Notes: a model not told the origin generated them from the letters alone. 64,000 nt of DNA from Mycetocola reblochoni REB411 (GCF_900163835.1 NZ_FUKR01000032.1:62001-126000), one strand, 5' to 3'; shown: positions 1-9,724, counted from the stretch's first letter. Numbers and translations: made by a program.

Positions 1-1
1 C

Positions 2-382
2 GACGCCATGGTCGAGCGCGGCGAGCTGCTGGAGTGGGCGACCGTGCACAATTCGCACCGCTACGGCACGCCGCGCGCGCCGATCGACGAGGCGCTGGCC
101 AGGGGCGAGAGCGTCCTGCTCGAGATCGACCTGCAGGGAGCCCGCCAGGTCCGACGGTCCATGCCGGAGGCCACCCTCGTCTTCCTGCTGCCGCCGAGCT
201 GGGACGAGCTGGTGCGCCGGCTGGTCGGCAGGGGCACCGAGAGCGAGGAGGAACGCGAACGGCGGCTGCGGACGGCCCGCGTCGAACTGGCCGCCCAGGA
301 CGAGTTCGACCACCGCGTCGTCAACCACGACGTGGCCGAAGCGGCCGCGGAGGTCGTACACTTGTTGACATCGCCTGCCTGA
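2..382 (+). CDS. gmk: Guanylate kinase, 5' end missing
   Basis: C-terminal part of guanylate kinase, which phosphorylates GMP (and dGMP) to GDP with ATP in the cytoplasm. The reading frame is open at the left window edge, so the N-terminus with the P-loop is missing and about 126 codons remain. Visible family blocks are [14 protein letters not shown] (GMP-binding region), the conserved [14 protein letters not shown] strand, and the Arg-rich lid [20 protein letters not shown]. The end DHRVVNHD is typical of Gmk C-termini. rpoZ follows after 61 bp, the usual gmk-rpoZ-coaBC-metK order of actinomycetes. An ATG at 8 is internal and not the true start. Confidence 0.95.
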   Translation, partial: DAMVERGELLEWATVHNSHRYGTPRAPIDEALARGESVLLEIDLQGARQVRRSMPEATLVFLLPPSWDELVRRLVGRGTESEEERERRLRTARVELAAQDEFDHRVVNHDVAEAAAEVVHLLTSPA

Positions 383-443
383 GCGCCGCTCGGCGTCCCG
401 GCATCGTTCCCGCTTTCGACACCCACTCAAGGAGTGTGACCAC

Positions 444-701
444 GTGGCTGACAAGCTCACCGGAATCATCGACCCGCCCATCGACGAGCTGCTCGCCCGC
501 GTCGACTCGAAGTACGCGCTGGTCATCTTCGCGTCCAAGCGGGCCCGCCAGATCAACGACTACTACGCCGACCTGCAGGAGGGCAGCCTGTTCGACAACG
601 TCGGACCGCTCGTCGACTCCAACGTCGAGGACAAGCCGCTGTCGGTGGCTCTGCACGAGATCAACGAGGACAAGCTCGTCCTGAAGCCGATCAGCGAGTA
701 G
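444..701 (+). CDS. rpoZ: RNA polymerase omega subunit
   Basis: The 85-residue omega subunit helps fold and assemble the beta' subunit of RNA polymerase. The start is GTG 444, preceded by AAGGAG (429-434). The sequence shows the omega core: [20 protein letters not shown] near the N-terminus, then the highly conserved [10 protein letters not shown] helix, and a short acidic end with LSVALHEI. Length fits the short actinobacterial form. It lies between gmk and coaBC and is probably co-transcribed with both. No oddity is seen. Confidence 0.95.
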   Translation: MADKLTGIIDPPIDELLARVDSKYALVIFASKRARQINDYYADLQEGSLFDNVGPLVDSNVEDKPLSVALHEINEDKLVLKPISE

Positions 702-731
702 CACTCCGATGCGCGCACTGGGACGATCGCT

Positions 732-1943
732 GTGAGGATCGTCGTCGGGGTGACGGGTGGCATCGCCGCGTTCAAAGCGGTCGGTGTCATCCGTTCTCTC
801 GTTGAGGGCGGCCACGACGTCCAGGTGATCCCCACGGAGGCGGCGCTGCGCTTCGTCGGGCTCCCCACCTGGGAGGCGATCTCGCGCGCGGAGGTGCACA
901 CCGATCTGTTCACCGGCGTCGCCGAGGTCAGGCACGTGGCGCTCGGGCAGGGCGCGGACGCGATCCTCATCGTCCCCGCGACGGCGAACACGATCGCGCG
1001 CCTGGCGGCCGGTCTCGCGGACGACCTGCTGACGAACACCGTCCTCGCCTCCACGGCCCCGCTGATCATCGCCCCGGCGATGCACACGGAGATGTGGCGG
1101 AATGCGGCGACCAGGGCGAACATCGCCCGCCTGACCGAGCGGGGCGCGCGCATCGTCGGCCCGGGGACGGGGCGGCTGACCGGCTCCGACTCCGGCGAGG
1201 GGCGGCTCGTCGATACCGAGGTCATCCTCGCCGAGCTGGACGCCGTCGTCTCGACAAGGCGTGACCTCGCCGGCACGCGGATTCTGGTCTCCGCGGGCGG
1301 GACGCGGGAGCCGATCGACCCGGTGCGCTTCATCGGCAACCGCTCCAGCGGGCGTCAGGGCGTCGCCATCGCCGCCGCCGCGCGGGCGAGGGGTGCCGAG
1401 GTCACCCTCGTCGCCGCCCACCTGGAGGTCCCCGTCCCCGCGGGCGTGCGCACGATCGAGGTGTCGCGCGCGGCCGAGCTCGAGTCCGCGCTCGTGGCCG
1501 AGCAGCCGGCGGCGGACGTGGTCGTCATGGCGGCGGCCGTGTCCGACTTCCGCGTCGCCGTCGCGAGCGATCGCAAGATCAGCAAGCAGGACACCGGGGA
1601 GGCGCTCGCGCTCGATCTCGTGCAGAACCCCGACATCCTGCGCGGCCTGGTCCGGACCGCTCCCGAGGGTCAGCGCGTCGTCGGCTTCGCCGCGGAGACC
1701 GTCGACGACGCCGACGAGCTGCTCAGGCGTGGACGTGCGAAGCGCGAACGCAAGGGAGCCGATTTCCTCGTCCTCAACAGTGTGGGCGTCGACCACGGCT
1801 TCGTCGAGGACCGTAACAGCGTCATCGTGATCGACGCGTCCGGCGATATAGTTGCCACGGCTGCAGGGGACAAGCTGTCGGTGGCCGACCGCATCCTGGA
1901 TGCCGTCACCGGTACCGCCTCGGAGCCGGCGACACCGCGGTGA
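732..1943 (+). CDS. coaBC: Bifunctional phosphopantothenoylcysteine decarboxylase / phosphopantothenate-cysteine ligase
   Basis: CoaBC (403 aa) performs two consecutive steps of coenzyme A synthesis: CoaB joins 4'-phosphopantothenate to cysteine using CTP, and CoaC decarboxylates the product using FMN. The N-terminal flavoprotein domain (about residues 1-180) starts VGVTGGIAAFKA and contains the catalytic-His region EVRHVALG, the PATANTIARLAAGLADDLL block and the PAMHTEMW substrate-clamp motif. The C-terminal CoaB domain shows SAGGTREPIDPVRFIGNRSS, AAAVSDFR and the KISK segment. Start GTG 732 lies 30 bp after rpoZ and gives the expected N-terminus. The next gene, metK, is separated by 134 bp. 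Confidence 0.95.
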   Translation: MRIVVGVTGGIAAFKAVGVIRSLVEGGHDVQVIPTEAALRFVGLPTWEAISRAEVHTDLFTGVAEVRHVALGQGADAILIVPATANTIARLAAGLADDLLTNTVLASTAPLIIAPAMHTEMWRNAATRANIARLTERGARIVGPGTGRLTGSDSGEGRLVDTEVILAELDAVVSTRRDLAGTRILVSAGGTREPIDPVRFIGNRSSGRQGVAIAAAARARGAEVTLVAAHLEVPVPAGVRTIEVSRAAELESALVAEQPAADVVVMAAAVSDFRVAVASDRKISKQDTGEALALDLVQNPDILRGLVRTAPEGQRVVGFAAETVDDADELLRRGRAKRERKGADFLVLNSVGVDHGFVEDRNSVIVIDASGDIVATAAGDKLSVADRILDAVTGTASEPATPR

Positions 1944-2077
1944 TCCGGCGACTTCACGCCGGGTCGGCGCCGACGGTCGGGGCGCGCCCCGCCACCGCTC
2001 GGCGAACCCCGCGCCGCGAACCCCGTGCCGTGCGGGGCCGCACCTGACAACCACCGAACTTTTCTGAAGGATCCACC

Positions 2078-3271
2078 GTGACCGATCTGCGCCTGTTCAC
2101 CTCCGAGTCCGTGACCGAGGGCCACCCCGACAAGATCTGCGACCAGATCTCCGACTCCATCCTCGACGCGCTGCTCACGGCCGACCCCCACAGCCGGGTG
2201 GCCGTCGAGACGCTCGTCACGACGGGTCTCGTGCACGTCGCCGGCGAGGTGAGCACGACCGGCTACGTCGAGATCCCCGCGATCGTCCGCGACGTGGTGA
2301 CGGGGATCGGGTACACCGGCTCCGACGTCAGCTTCGACGGCGCCTCCTGCGGCGTGACGGTGTCGATCGGGCAGCAGTCGCCCGACATCGCCCAGGGCGT
2401 CGACGCGGCGTTCGAGTCGAGGGAGCAGTCCAGCGACGACGAGCTGGACCGGCAGGGCGCGGGCGACCAGGGGATCATGTTCGGCTACGCCACGAACGAG
2501 ACCCCCGTCTACATGCCCACGGCCATCCACATCGCCCACCGTCTGGCCGAGCGTCTGACGCAGGTGCGCAGGGACGGCACACTGTGGTACCTGCGCCCCG
2601 ACGGCAAGACCCAGGTCACCATCGGCTACGACGGGACCGTCCCGGTCACGGTCGACACGGTCGTGCTCTCCACCCAGCACCACGAGGACGTCACCACCGA
2701 GCAGCTGCGTGCCGACATCAACGAGCACGTCATCGACCCGGTGCTGGCGACGACGGGCCTGGACGTGAGCGACGTGACCCGCATCATCAACCCGACGGGC
2801 CGTTTCGTCATCGGGGGGCCGAAGGGCGACGCCGGCCTGACCGGCCGCAAGATCATCATCGACACCTACGGCGGAGCCGCCCGCCACGGAGGCGGAGCGT
2901 TCAGCGGCAAGGACCCGTCGAAGGTCGACCGCTCGGCCGCCTACGCACTGCGCTGGGTCGCGAAGAACGCCGTCGCCGCCGGCTTCGCCGACCGGCTCGA
3001 GGTGCAGGTGGCATACGCGATCGGCAAGGCGGCCCCCGTCGGTCTCTACGTCGAGACCTTCGGCACCGGTCACCTGCCCGACGAGCAGATCGTCCGGGCG
3101 ATCAGGGAGGTCTTCAACCTGCGTCCGGCGGCGATCGTCCGCGACCTCGACCTGCTCCGTCCGATCTACCGGCTCACCTCCAGCTACGGTCACTTCGGCC
3201 GGGAGCTCCCCGAGTTCACCTGGGAGCGACTGGACCGCGTCGACGAGCTGCGCGCGGCCGCCGGACTCTGA
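2078..3271 (+). CDS. metK: S-adenosylmethionine synthetase
   Basis: MetK (397 aa) makes SAM from methionine and ATP with release of phosphate and pyrophosphate. Signature blocks are [20 protein letters not shown] near the N-terminus, [12 protein letters not shown] (residues about 128-140) and the GGGAFSGKD phosphate-binding loop (about residues 270-278). GTG 2078 has GAAGG (2066-2070) upstream at normal spacing. The 134-bp upstream gap (1944-2077) holds GC-rich repeats of the type GCGAACCCCG, but I cannot recognise a SAM riboswitch core in it. priA begins 2 bp after the stop, so the two are probably co-transcribed. Confidence 0.96.
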   Translation: MTDLRLFTSESVTEGHPDKICDQISDSILDALLTADPHSRVAVETLVTTGLVHVAGEVSTTGYVEIPAIVRDVVTGIGYTGSDVSFDGASCGVTVSIGQQSPDIAQGVDAAFESREQSSDDELDRQGAGDQGIMFGYATNETPVYMPTAIHIAHRLAERLTQVRRDGTLWYLRPDGKTQVTIGYDGTVPVTVDTVVLSTQHHEDVTTEQLRADINEHVIDPVLATTGLDVSDVTRIINPTGRFVIGGPKGDAGLTGRKIIIDTYGGAARHGGGAFSGKDPSKVDRSAAYALRWVAKNAVAAGFADRLEVQVAYAIGKAAPVGLYVETFGTGHLPDEQIVRAIREVFNLRPAAIVRDLDLLRPIYRLTSSYGHFGRELPEFTWERLDRVDELRAAAGL

Positions 3272-3273
3272 CC

Positions 3274-5337
3274 GTGCCGGCCTCGGTCGCCAGGGTGGTG
3301 ATCGATTCGCCGCTGCCGCAGCTGGACCGGCTGCTCGACTACCGGATCCCCGACGACATGGCCGGGGTCCGTCCCGGTGTCCGGGTGCGCGTTCCTTTGC
3401 GAACGGGGGGACGCATCGCCTCCGGCTACGTCGTCGACTGCGTCGACAGCAGCGACTTCTCCGGCACGCTCGCCCCGATCGAGCAGCTGGTGTCCTCGGC
3501 GCCGGTGCTGGCGCCGGAGGTCTGGCGTCTCGCGCGGGCGGTCGCCGACCGTCAGGCGGGAACGGCCTCCGACGTGCTGCGGCTGGCGATCCCCAAGCGT
3601 CAAGTGCGGGTCGAGAAGGCCTGGCTCAGCGAGAGGGCGGCCGTCGGCGGCGTGGGCGACGACCCGACCGGCGCCGCCACGGGACCGGAGCCGCGCGCCA
3701 CGACCCCCACGGCGGGCGGGGCGGGCGCGGACGACTCTGCTGCTCCGGTCACCGACGGGGCCGATGTCGATGTCCCGCCGGAGGGCGCGGCGACCGCGGA
3801 CCACGCCGAGCTGATGGCGGCCGTCCGGGCCGGGCAGCGCCTCGCGGTGAGTTGCACGCCGGTCGTCGAGCAGACGGCGACGGGGGAGTGGGTGGGCTCC
3901 TGGGCCCTGACCCTCGCCGCCGCGGCCGCAGCCGTCCACGCCGACGGCCGCAGCGCGCTCATCGCCGTCCCCGACCACCGCGACCTCGACGTGCTCGCGA
4001 CGGCCCTCGCCGCAACACCGGCCGCGGACCACGTCGTGCGCCTGGATGCGGCCCAGTCCGGCCCCGAGCGCTACCGCGCCTTCCTGGCGACGCTCGAGGG
4101 TCGTCCCCTGGTCATCATCGGCAACCGCTCCGTGCTCTACGCCGCAGCCGTCGACCCCGGTCTCATCGCCGTCTGGGACGACGGCGATCCGCTGCACCGT
4201 GAACCCTTGGCCCCCGGCGCGCACGCGAGGGACGTCGCCCTGCTCCGCCAGCGGCAGCAGGGGGCGGCCCTCCTGTTCGCCCACCACACCCCGAGCGTCG
4301 ACACGCAGCGTCTCGTCGAGCTCCGCTTCCTGCGCGCGCTGCGCTCCGGCCCCGACCGGCGCGCGCGCGTCGTCGTCGGCGACGGCGCGGGGGATGAGCA
4401 CAGGGGCCAGCGCATCCCGCCGTCCGCCTGGCGGAGGGCCAGGGCGGCCATCGAGACCGGTCCCGTGCTGCTGCAGGTGGCCAGGCCCGGCTACGCGCCG
4501 GGGCTCGCCTGCGGGGACTGCGGGGCACCCGCGCGCTGCACGGTGTGCGCCGGACCGCTGCAGCTGTCGTCGACGGAGAGCACACCCTCGTGCGCCTGGT
4601 GCGGAGCGCTGGCCACCGACTGGCACTGCCCGCACTGCTCGGGGACGCACATCCGCATGTCCAGCAGGGGGACGGTCCGCACCGCCGAGGAGCTCGGGCG
4701 CGCGTTCCCCCGCACGCGCGTCTACGTCTCCGACGGTGAGCGGCCGCTGCCGAGGCTCGGCGACGCCCCGGCACTCGTCGTCGCCACGCGCGGGGCGGAG
4801 CCCCTCGTCGACGGGGGCTATCGTGCCGTTCTGCTGCTCGACGGGGAGCGGATGCTGCAGGCGGAGTCGCTGCGCATCGCCGAGGACGCGATGCGCTGGT
4901 GGAGCAACGCCGCCGCGCTGGCCGCCCCCGACGGCGAGGTGGTGCTCGTGGGGGTCGGCGGTCGCCTCGCCGCGGCATTCGCGACCGGCGCGGGGGACCG
5001 CTTCGCGGCCGCAGAGCTCGCCGACCGGGCGGAGCTGCACTTCCCCCCCGCCGTCAGGGCGCTGACGATCAGCGGCGATGCGGCGCCCGTGGAGCGCGCG
5101 GTCGAGGCGTTGCCGCCCCTTCCGTCCGGCGCCGTCCTCGGTCCGATGCCCGACATCGAGGGCATGCGCGTCATCGTCCGGTTCCCCTACGGCGCCGGCG
5201 ATGAGCTCGCCGCTGTGCTGAAGGCCGCCCTCATCCGCGAGGCGACCGCCAGACGACCGGCCGTGCCCGGCACGGAGCGCGCCCGTGCGCGGCCTAAACT
5301 GAGGGTCAGGTTCGACGACCCCGACGTCGTCGCATGA
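3274..5337 (+). CDS. priA: Primosomal protein N' (PriA), probably without helicase activity
   Basis: PriA-family replication-restart protein of 687 aa. The start is GTG 3274, 2 bp after metK. A longer in-frame extension back to 2584 exists but lies wholly inside metK and is rejected. The N-terminal 3'-DNA-binding domain (about residues 1-110) begins ARVVIDSPLPQLDRLLDYRI. The zinc module at about residues 411-448 keeps its CxxC pairs (CGDCG, CTVCAG, CAWCG, CPHCSG). The helicase motifs are gone: there is no GxxGxGKT Walker A, and the DExH position reads WDDGDPLH. A low-complexity Ala/Gly/Pro/Asp stretch sits around residues 125-175. Actinobacterial PriA proteins are known for this loss, so a structural loading role is more likely than unwinding. 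Confidence 0.88.
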   Translation: MPASVARVVIDSPLPQLDRLLDYRIPDDMAGVRPGVRVRVPLRTGGRIASGYVVDCVDSSDFSGTLAPIEQLVSSAPVLAPEVWRLARAVADRQAGTASDVLRLAIPKRQVRVEKAWLSERAAVGGVGDDPTGAATGPEPRATTPTAGGAGADDSAAPVTDGADVDVPPEGAATADHAELMAAVRAGQRLAVSCTPVVEQTATGEWVGSWALTLAAAAAAVHADGRSALIAVPDHRDLDVLATALAATPAADHVVRLDAAQSGPERYRAFLATLEGRPLVIIGNRSVLYAAAVDPGLIAVWDDGDPLHREPLAPGAHARDVALLRQRQQGAALLFAHHTPSVDTQRLVELRFLRALRSGPDRRARVVVGDGAGDEHRGQRIPPSAWRRARAAIETGPVLLQVARPGYAPGLACGDCGAPARCTVCAGPLQLSSTESTPSCAWCGALATDWHCPHCSGTHIRMSSRGTVRTAEELGRAFPRTRVYVSDGERPLPRLGDAPALVVATRGAEPLVDGGYRAVLLLDGERMLQAESLRIAEDAMRWWSNAAALAAPDGEVVLVGVGGRLAAAFATGAGDRFAAAELADRAELHFPPAVRALTISGDAAPVERAVEALPPLPSGAVLGPMPDIEGMRVIVRFPYGAGDELAAVLKAALIREATARRPAVPGTERARARPKLRVRFDDPDVVA

Positions 5338-5416
5338 ACCGAACGCCCCGCCCCCGACCATCCGGCGCGCGCCCTCCCGTCGCGACCGACCAGCCACCCG
5401 AAGGGGAGAGCACACC

Positions 5417-6364
5417 GTGAGGATCGTCTTCGCCGGAACACCGGACGCCGCCGTCCCGAGTCTGACAGCGCTGCACGGCACGGCGCACGAGATCGTGGCC
5501 GTCGTGACCAGGCCCGACGCGCCCGTCGGCCGCAAGCGCGTGCTCACCCCGAGCCCCGTCGCCGTCGCGGCCGCGGAGCTCGGGCTCCCCGTCATCAAGG
5601 CCACACGGCTCGACGATGCGGTGACCGACGAGATCGCCCGCCTGGATCCGGACCTCGGCGTGGTCGTCGCCTACGGCGCCCTGGTCAGGCGGCGGCTGCT
5701 GGATCTGCCCCGTTTCGGCTGGATCAACCTCCACTTCTCCCTTCTCCCCGCCTGGCGCGGCGCCGCGCCGCTGCAGCGCTCCCTCATCGCGGGCGGTGAG
5801 GGGCTCGGCGTCTCGGTGTTCAGCCTGGTCGAGCAGCTCGACGCCGGGGACCTGTACGACACCCGTGCCGTCGAGAACACAGACGGGGCGACCGCCGCCG
5901 AGCTGCTCCCGCGACTGGCGGGCATCGGCGCGGACCGCGTCGTCGACGTCGTCGACGGGATCGAGACGGGAACGGCCACGGCCGTGCCTCAGCGGGGGGA
6001 GCCGAGCCACGCCGCCAAGCTGACCGCCGCCGACGGGCTGCTCGACCCGCGCCTCGGCGCCGAGGCCGTCCTGGCCCGGTACCGGGGCGTCACCGCGGAG
6101 CCGGGCGCGTTCGTCATGCTCGGCGAAGACCGCGTGAAGATCCATTCGCTCCGCCGTGCCGACGCCGCGACGACGAGCGACGACGAGGTGTCCGACCGGG
6201 CCCGGATCGAACCCGGAACGATCCGACGGGTCCGGGGCCGCATCCTGCTCGGGACGGCGGACGACGCGCTCGAACTCGTCGAGGTGCAGCCCGCAGGGAA
6301 ACAGCGCATGACCGCCGCCGACTGGTGGCGCGGTCTGGGCGTCGAGGAGGTCGAGGTCGCATGA
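5417..6364 (+). CDS. fmt: Methionyl-tRNA formyltransferase
   Basis: Fmt (315 aa) formylates initiator Met-tRNA using 10-formyl-THF. The N-terminal transformylase domain starts RIVFAGTPDAAVPSL and carries the catalytic block INLHFSLLPAWRGAAP (Asn and His of the active site). A conserved Asp lies in EQLDAGDLY. The C-terminal OB-like domain binds tRNA and ends with the typical AADWWRGL. GTG 5417 has a strong ribosome-binding site AAGGGGAG (5401-5408). It overlaps rsmB by 4 bp (ATGA), so translation of the two is coupled. The 79 bp between priA and fmt hold nothing notable beyond this site. Confidence 0.96.
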   Translation: MRIVFAGTPDAAVPSLTALHGTAHEIVAVVTRPDAPVGRKRVLTPSPVAVAAAELGLPVIKATRLDDAVTDEIARLDPDLGVVVAYGALVRRRLLDLPRFGWINLHFSLLPAWRGAAPLQRSLIAGGEGLGVSVFSLVEQLDAGDLYDTRAVENTDGATAAELLPRLAGIGADRVVDVVDGIETGTATAVPQRGEPSHAAKLTAADGLLDPRLGAEAVLARYRGVTAEPGAFVMLGEDRVKIHSLRRADAATTSDDEVSDRARIEPGTIRRVRGRILLGTADDALELVEVQPAGKQRMTAADWWRGLGVEEVEVA

Positions 6365-7869
6365 GCACGAACGACAACAACGCACGCGGCGGGCGTTCCC
6401 GCCAGGGTCGCGAGCAGGGCAGGCACGCGGCGGGTCCGCGCAGCGGTCGTCCCCGGCGCGGGCCGGGGCCGTCCGACGCGCCCGTCCGGTTGGCCGCGCC
6501 CGCCCGCCGAGTCGCCTACCGGGTCCTGCATGCCGTCACCGTCGACGACGCGTACGCCAACCTGCTGCTTCCCGTCGAGATCGACAGGGCGAAGCTGAGC
6601 AGGGCCGACGCCGCCCTGGCGACGGAGCTCTGCTACGGGACGCTGCGGCTGCGTGGCTACTACGACGCCGTCATCGAGCAGGCCGCCGGGCGTTCCCTCG
6701 ACCGGATCGATGTCGAGGTGCAGGACGTCCTCCGGCTGGGCGTCCACCAGATTCTCAACACCCGGGTGCCGGACCACGCCGCCGTCGACGAGTCCGTCCT
6801 CCTCACGAGGGAGCGCGGCAAGCCGGCGGCGAGCGGCTTCGTCAACGGGGTGCTGCGCACGGTCTCGCGGACCGCCCCGGAGGACTGGACGGACCGCATC
6901 GTCGCCGACGCGACCTCGCCGGACGAGGCCGCGGCACGGGCGACCGCCCACCCGGCGTGGATCGTGCGCGCGTTCCGGCAGTCCCTGCGTGCCGAGGGCA
7001 GGGAGGACGAGCTCGCTGCGTTGCTGGCCTCGGACAACGAGGCCCCCGCGGTGAACCTCGTCGCCCTGCCGGGGCTCGCGGCCGCGCCGGAGGGCGCCAC
7101 GGCCGACGTGTACAGCCCCGTGGGGTTCCGCTCCGCAGGTGGCGACCCCGATCAGCTGGTCACCTCGAGCGATGGCCGCCTGCGGGTCCAGGACGAGGGG
7201 TCGCAGCTCGTCGCCCTCGCCCTCGCCGCAGCTCCGGTGGACCCGTCGATCACCGCGGAGCGCTGGCTCGACCTGTGCTCGGGTCCCGGCGGCAAGACCG
7301 CGCTGCTGGCCGCCCGTGCCCTCGCGGCCGGGGCCGAGCTCGACGCCGTCGAGCTGGTTCCGGCCAGGGCCGGCCTGGTGCGCCGCGCCGTCTCGGCCGT
7401 CCCCCTCCCCGTCGAGGTGACCGTCGGCGACGGCACGATGATCGGTCAGCAGCGGGGCGAGCGCTACGCACGCGTCCTCGTCGACGCGCCGTGCACGGGC
7501 CTGGGGGCGCTGAGGCGCCGGCCCGAGGCACGCTGGCGCAAGCACCCCTCCGACGTCGCGGAGCTCGGCCTGATACAGCTCGCGCTGATCCGCTCGGCGT
7601 TCGACGCCCTCGTCCCCGGCGGTGTGCTGGCATACGTCACCTGCTCGCCCCACATCGCCGAGACGCGGGGGATCGTGAGCACGGCGCTCATGCAGTGGGG
7701 TGGCGCGGCAGAGCTGCTCGACGCCCCGGGGGTGCTCGCTGGCCTGACCCGCGCGGAGCTTCCGCTCGGCGAGCCGCTGAGGGAGGGCGAGGGGGCGACC
7801 GTCCAGCTCTGGCCGCACCGGCACGGCACCGATGCGATGTTCCTCGCGCTGGTGCGCAAACGCGCCTGA
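6361..7869 (+). CDS. rsmB: 16S rRNA (cytosine-967-C5)-methyltransferase RsmB/Sun family
   Basis: RsmB-family SAM-dependent rRNA methyltransferase of 502 aa. After a basic, Gly/Arg-rich tail (about residues 1-40) comes a NusB-like RNA-binding domain (about 45-190; VDDAYANLLLP, ELCYGTLRLRGYYD, VNGVLRTVSR). The Rossmann methyltransferase domain follows, with the SAM motif WLDLCSGPGGKTALLAA and the two catalytic-cysteine motifs VDAPCTGLGALRRRPEARW and YVTCSPH. ATG 6361 overlaps the fmt stop (ATGA). An in-frame start at 6325 lies inside fmt and is not favoured. rpe follows 20 bp downstream, probably from its own promoter. Confidence 0.93.
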   Translation: MSTNDNNARGGRSRQGREQGRHAAGPRSGRPRRGPGPSDAPVRLAAPARRVAYRVLHAVTVDDAYANLLLPVEIDRAKLSRADAALATELCYGTLRLRGYYDAVIEQAAGRSLDRIDVEVQDVLRLGVHQILNTRVPDHAAVDESVLLTRERGKPAASGFVNGVLRTVSRTAPEDWTDRIVADATSPDEAAARATAHPAWIVRAFRQSLRAEGREDELAALLASDNEAPAVNLVALPGLAAAPEGATADVYSPVGFRSAGGDPDQLVTSSDGRLRVQDEGSQLVALALAAAPVDPSITAERWLDLCSGPGGKTALLAARALAAGAELDAVELVPARAGLVRRAVSAVPLPVEVTVGDGTMIGQQRGERYARVLVDAPCTGLGALRRRPEARWRKHPSDVAELGLIQLALIRSAFDALVPGGVLAYVTCSPHIAETRGIVSTALMQWGGAAELLDAPGVLAGLTRAELPLGEPLREGEGATVQLWPHRHGTDAMFLALVRKRA

Positions 7870-7889
7870 GCCGCCGCTAGGCTTGAGCG

Positions 7890-8564
7890 GTGACCGCGAC
7901 GTACATCCACCCGAGCATCCTCTCCGCCGACTTCGTCAACATGCAGGCCGAGCTCGAGCGGATCAGCGACGCCGACTTCGTTCACGTCGACGTCATGGAC
8001 AATCACTTCGTCCCGAACCTCACCTTCGGCCCGCAGATGGTGGCCCGGATCCAGGACGTCTCGCCCGTCCCCCTCGACGTGCATCTGATGATCGACGACC
8101 CCGAGCGCTGGGCGCCCGAGTACGCCGAGCTCGGCGCGGCGAGCGTGACGTTCCACGCCGAGGCCTCGGCGGACCCGGTGGCGCTGGCCAGGCGGCTCCG
8201 TCAGATCGGCTCCGCCGCGGGTGTCGCGATCAAGCCGGGAACGCCGCTCGAGCCCTACCTTGACGACCTGTCCGCCTTCGACCTCGTGCTGGTGATGACG
8301 GTGGAGCCCGGCTTCGGCGGGCAGTCGTTCATGCCGGAGACCATGCCGAAGCTGCGCACGCTCGCCGAGCGGGCGAGGAACGCGGGCGTGGAGCTGCGGC
8401 TCCAGGTCGACGGCGGCATCAGCGCCGACACGATCGCCATCGCTGCGGAGAACGGCGCGAACACCTTCGTCGCGGGCTCCGCCGTCTTCGGCGCTGAGCA
8501 CCCGGGGGCCATGATCGGCAGGCTGCGCGAGCTCGCCGCCGGTCACCAGCACCGGCCCGCCTGA
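7890..8564 (+). CDS. rpe: Ribulose-phosphate 3-epimerase
   Basis: Rpe (224 aa) interconverts ribulose-5-phosphate and xylulose-5-phosphate in the pentose phosphate pathway. It is a TIM barrel with HPSILSADFVNM (strand 1), HVDVMDNHFVPNLTFGP (metal ligands His and Asp), LDVHLMIDDPERW, VMTVEPGFGGQ and the second catalytic Asp in LQVDGGIS. GTG 7890 has no ribosome-binding site. Instead a -10-like TAGGCT (7878-7883) ends exactly 6 nt upstream, which predicts a leaderless transcript. It heads the his-trp run and could link ribose-phosphate supply with His/Trp synthesis. Confidence 0.95.
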   Translation: MTATYIHPSILSADFVNMQAELERISDADFVHVDVMDNHFVPNLTFGPQMVARIQDVSPVPLDVHLMIDDPERWAPEYAELGAASVTFHAEASADPVALARRLRQIGSAAGVAIKPGTPLEPYLDDLSAFDLVLVMTVEPGFGGQSFMPETMPKLRTLAERARNAGVELRLQVDGGISADTIAIAAENGANTFVAGSAVFGAEHPGAMIGRLRELAAGHQHRPA

Positions 8565-8579
8565 CGCTACGATTGAGGC

Positions 8580-8843
8580 GTGAAAGATTTTGACGAGCTC
8601 TTCGCCCAGCTGACCCGCATCGCCGCTGAGCGTCCCGAGGGCTCGGGCACCGTCAGGGAGCTTGACGGCGGTGTCCACACGATCGGCAAGAAGATCGTTG
8701 AGGAGGCCGCGGAGGTCTGGATGGCCGCCGAGTACGAGACCGACGACAACACCGCGATGGAGATCTCCCAGCTGCTCTACCACCTGCAGGTGCTCATGGT
8801 CGCGAAGGGGCTCACGCCGGCGGACGTGTACCGACATCTCTGA
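8580..8843 (+). CDS. hisE: Phosphoribosyl-ATP pyrophosphatase
   Basis: HisE (87 aa) hydrolyses phosphoribosyl-ATP to phosphoribosyl-AMP, step 2 of histidine synthesis. It is an all-helical MazG-like fold with the metal-binding acidic motif [17 protein letters not shown] followed by [16 protein letters not shown]. It is separate from hisI, as usual in actinomycetes. GTG 8580 lacks a ribosome-binding site. A TACGAT hexamer (8568-8573) ends 6 nt before it, so transcription may restart here without a leader. hisG follows after 40 bp. Confidence 0.95.
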   Translation: MKDFDELFAQLTRIAAERPEGSGTVRELDGGVHTIGKKIVEEAAEVWMAAEYETDDNTAMEISQLLYHLQVLMVAKGLTPADVYRHL

Positions 8844-8883
8844 TCGGCCGCCCGTCACCCACCCCCGCCGAAAGCGAACCACC

Positions 8884-9723
8884 ATGCTCAGAATCGCCGT
8901 CCCCAACAAGGGGTCGCTGTCCGAAACCGCCTCCGTCATGCTCAGCGAGGCCGGCTACGCCGGCCGCCGCGACCCGAAGGAGCTGCACCTCGTCGACGCC
9001 CGTAACGGCGTCGAGTTCTTCTTCCTCCGGCCGCGCGACATCGCCACCTACGTCGGTTCGGGCGCCCTCGACGTCGGCATCACCGGCCGTGACCTGCTGC
9101 TGGATTCCGGCTCAGCGGCGCGCGAGGTCCACGCGCTCGACTTCGCCGACTCCACCTTCCGCTTCGCCGGCCCGAGCGGGCGGTTCCGCGCTCTCACCGA
9201 TCTCCAGGGCGTCAGGGTGGCGACGAGCTACCCCGGGCTAGTCGGTGACTTCCTCCGGTCGAACGGCGTCGAGGCCGAGCTCGTCAAGCTCGATGGAGCG
9301 GTCGAGTCCGCGGTGCAGCTCGGCGTGGCCGACGCCGTCGCCGACGTCGTGTCGACCGGCGCGACCCTCCGCAAGGCGGGTCTGGAGATCTTCGGCCCCG
9401 TCATCCTCGACTCGACGGCCGTCCTCATCGGCTCGCCGGAGCCCCGCGCCGGGCAGGACACGCTGCTGCGCCGCCTGCAGGGCGTCCTGGTGGCCCGCAA
9501 GTACGTGATCATGGACTACGACCTCCCTCTGGCGCTGCTCGACCGGGCGACCGAGGTGGCCCACGGCATCGAGTCGCCGACGGTGTCGCCGCTGAAGGAC
9601 CCCGAGTGGGTCGCGGTGCGCGTGATGGTCTCCCGGGCGGACACGAACCAGATCATGGACGAGCTGTACGAGCTGGGGGCCAGGGCCATCCTCGTCAGCC
9701 CCATCCACGCGGCAAGGCTCTGA
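8884..9723 (+). CDS. hisG: ATP phosphoribosyltransferase, long form
   Basis: HisG catalyses the first committed step of histidine synthesis, ATP plus PRPP to phosphoribosyl-ATP. ATG 8884 gives 279 aa starting [14 protein letters not shown] 353-aa extension upstream overlaps hisE and is rejected. Catalytic-domain blocks are [30 protein letters not shown] and the PRPP loop [18 protein letters not shown]. The last ~75 residues (YVIMDYDL to SPIHAARL) form the ferredoxin-like regulatory domain of the long, His-inhibited type, so HisZ is not needed. hisF starts 1 bp after the stop. Confidence 0.95.
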   Translation: MLRIAVPNKGSLSETASVMLSEAGYAGRRDPKELHLVDARNGVEFFFLRPRDIATYVGSGALDVGITGRDLLLDSGSAAREVHALDFADSTFRFAGPSGRFRALTDLQGVRVATSYPGLVGDFLRSNGVEAELVKLDGAVESAVQLGVADAVADVVSTGATLRKAGLEIFGPVILDSTAVLIGSPEPRAGQDTLLRRLQGVLVARKYVIMDYDLPLALLDRATEVAHGIESPTVSPLKDPEWVAVRVMVSRADTNQIMDELYELGARAILVSPIHAARL

Positions 9724-9724
9724 C

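Noticed and set aside
321-2054. Long minus-strand frames opposite gmk-metK (321-2054, 1670-3193) and opposite metK-fmt (3190-5604)
   Set aside because: Arg/Asp/Gly-rich compositional products with no motif, fully antisense to established genes.
1944-2077. SAM riboswitch upstream of metK
   Set aside because: The 134-bp gap has GC-rich near-repeats but no SAM-I, SAM-II or SAM-IV core that I can recognise. A covariance-model search would settle it.
2584-5337. 917-aa version of PriA starting inside metK
   Set aside because: The first 230 residues are a frame-shifted reading of metK. The family N-terminus begins at GTG 3274.
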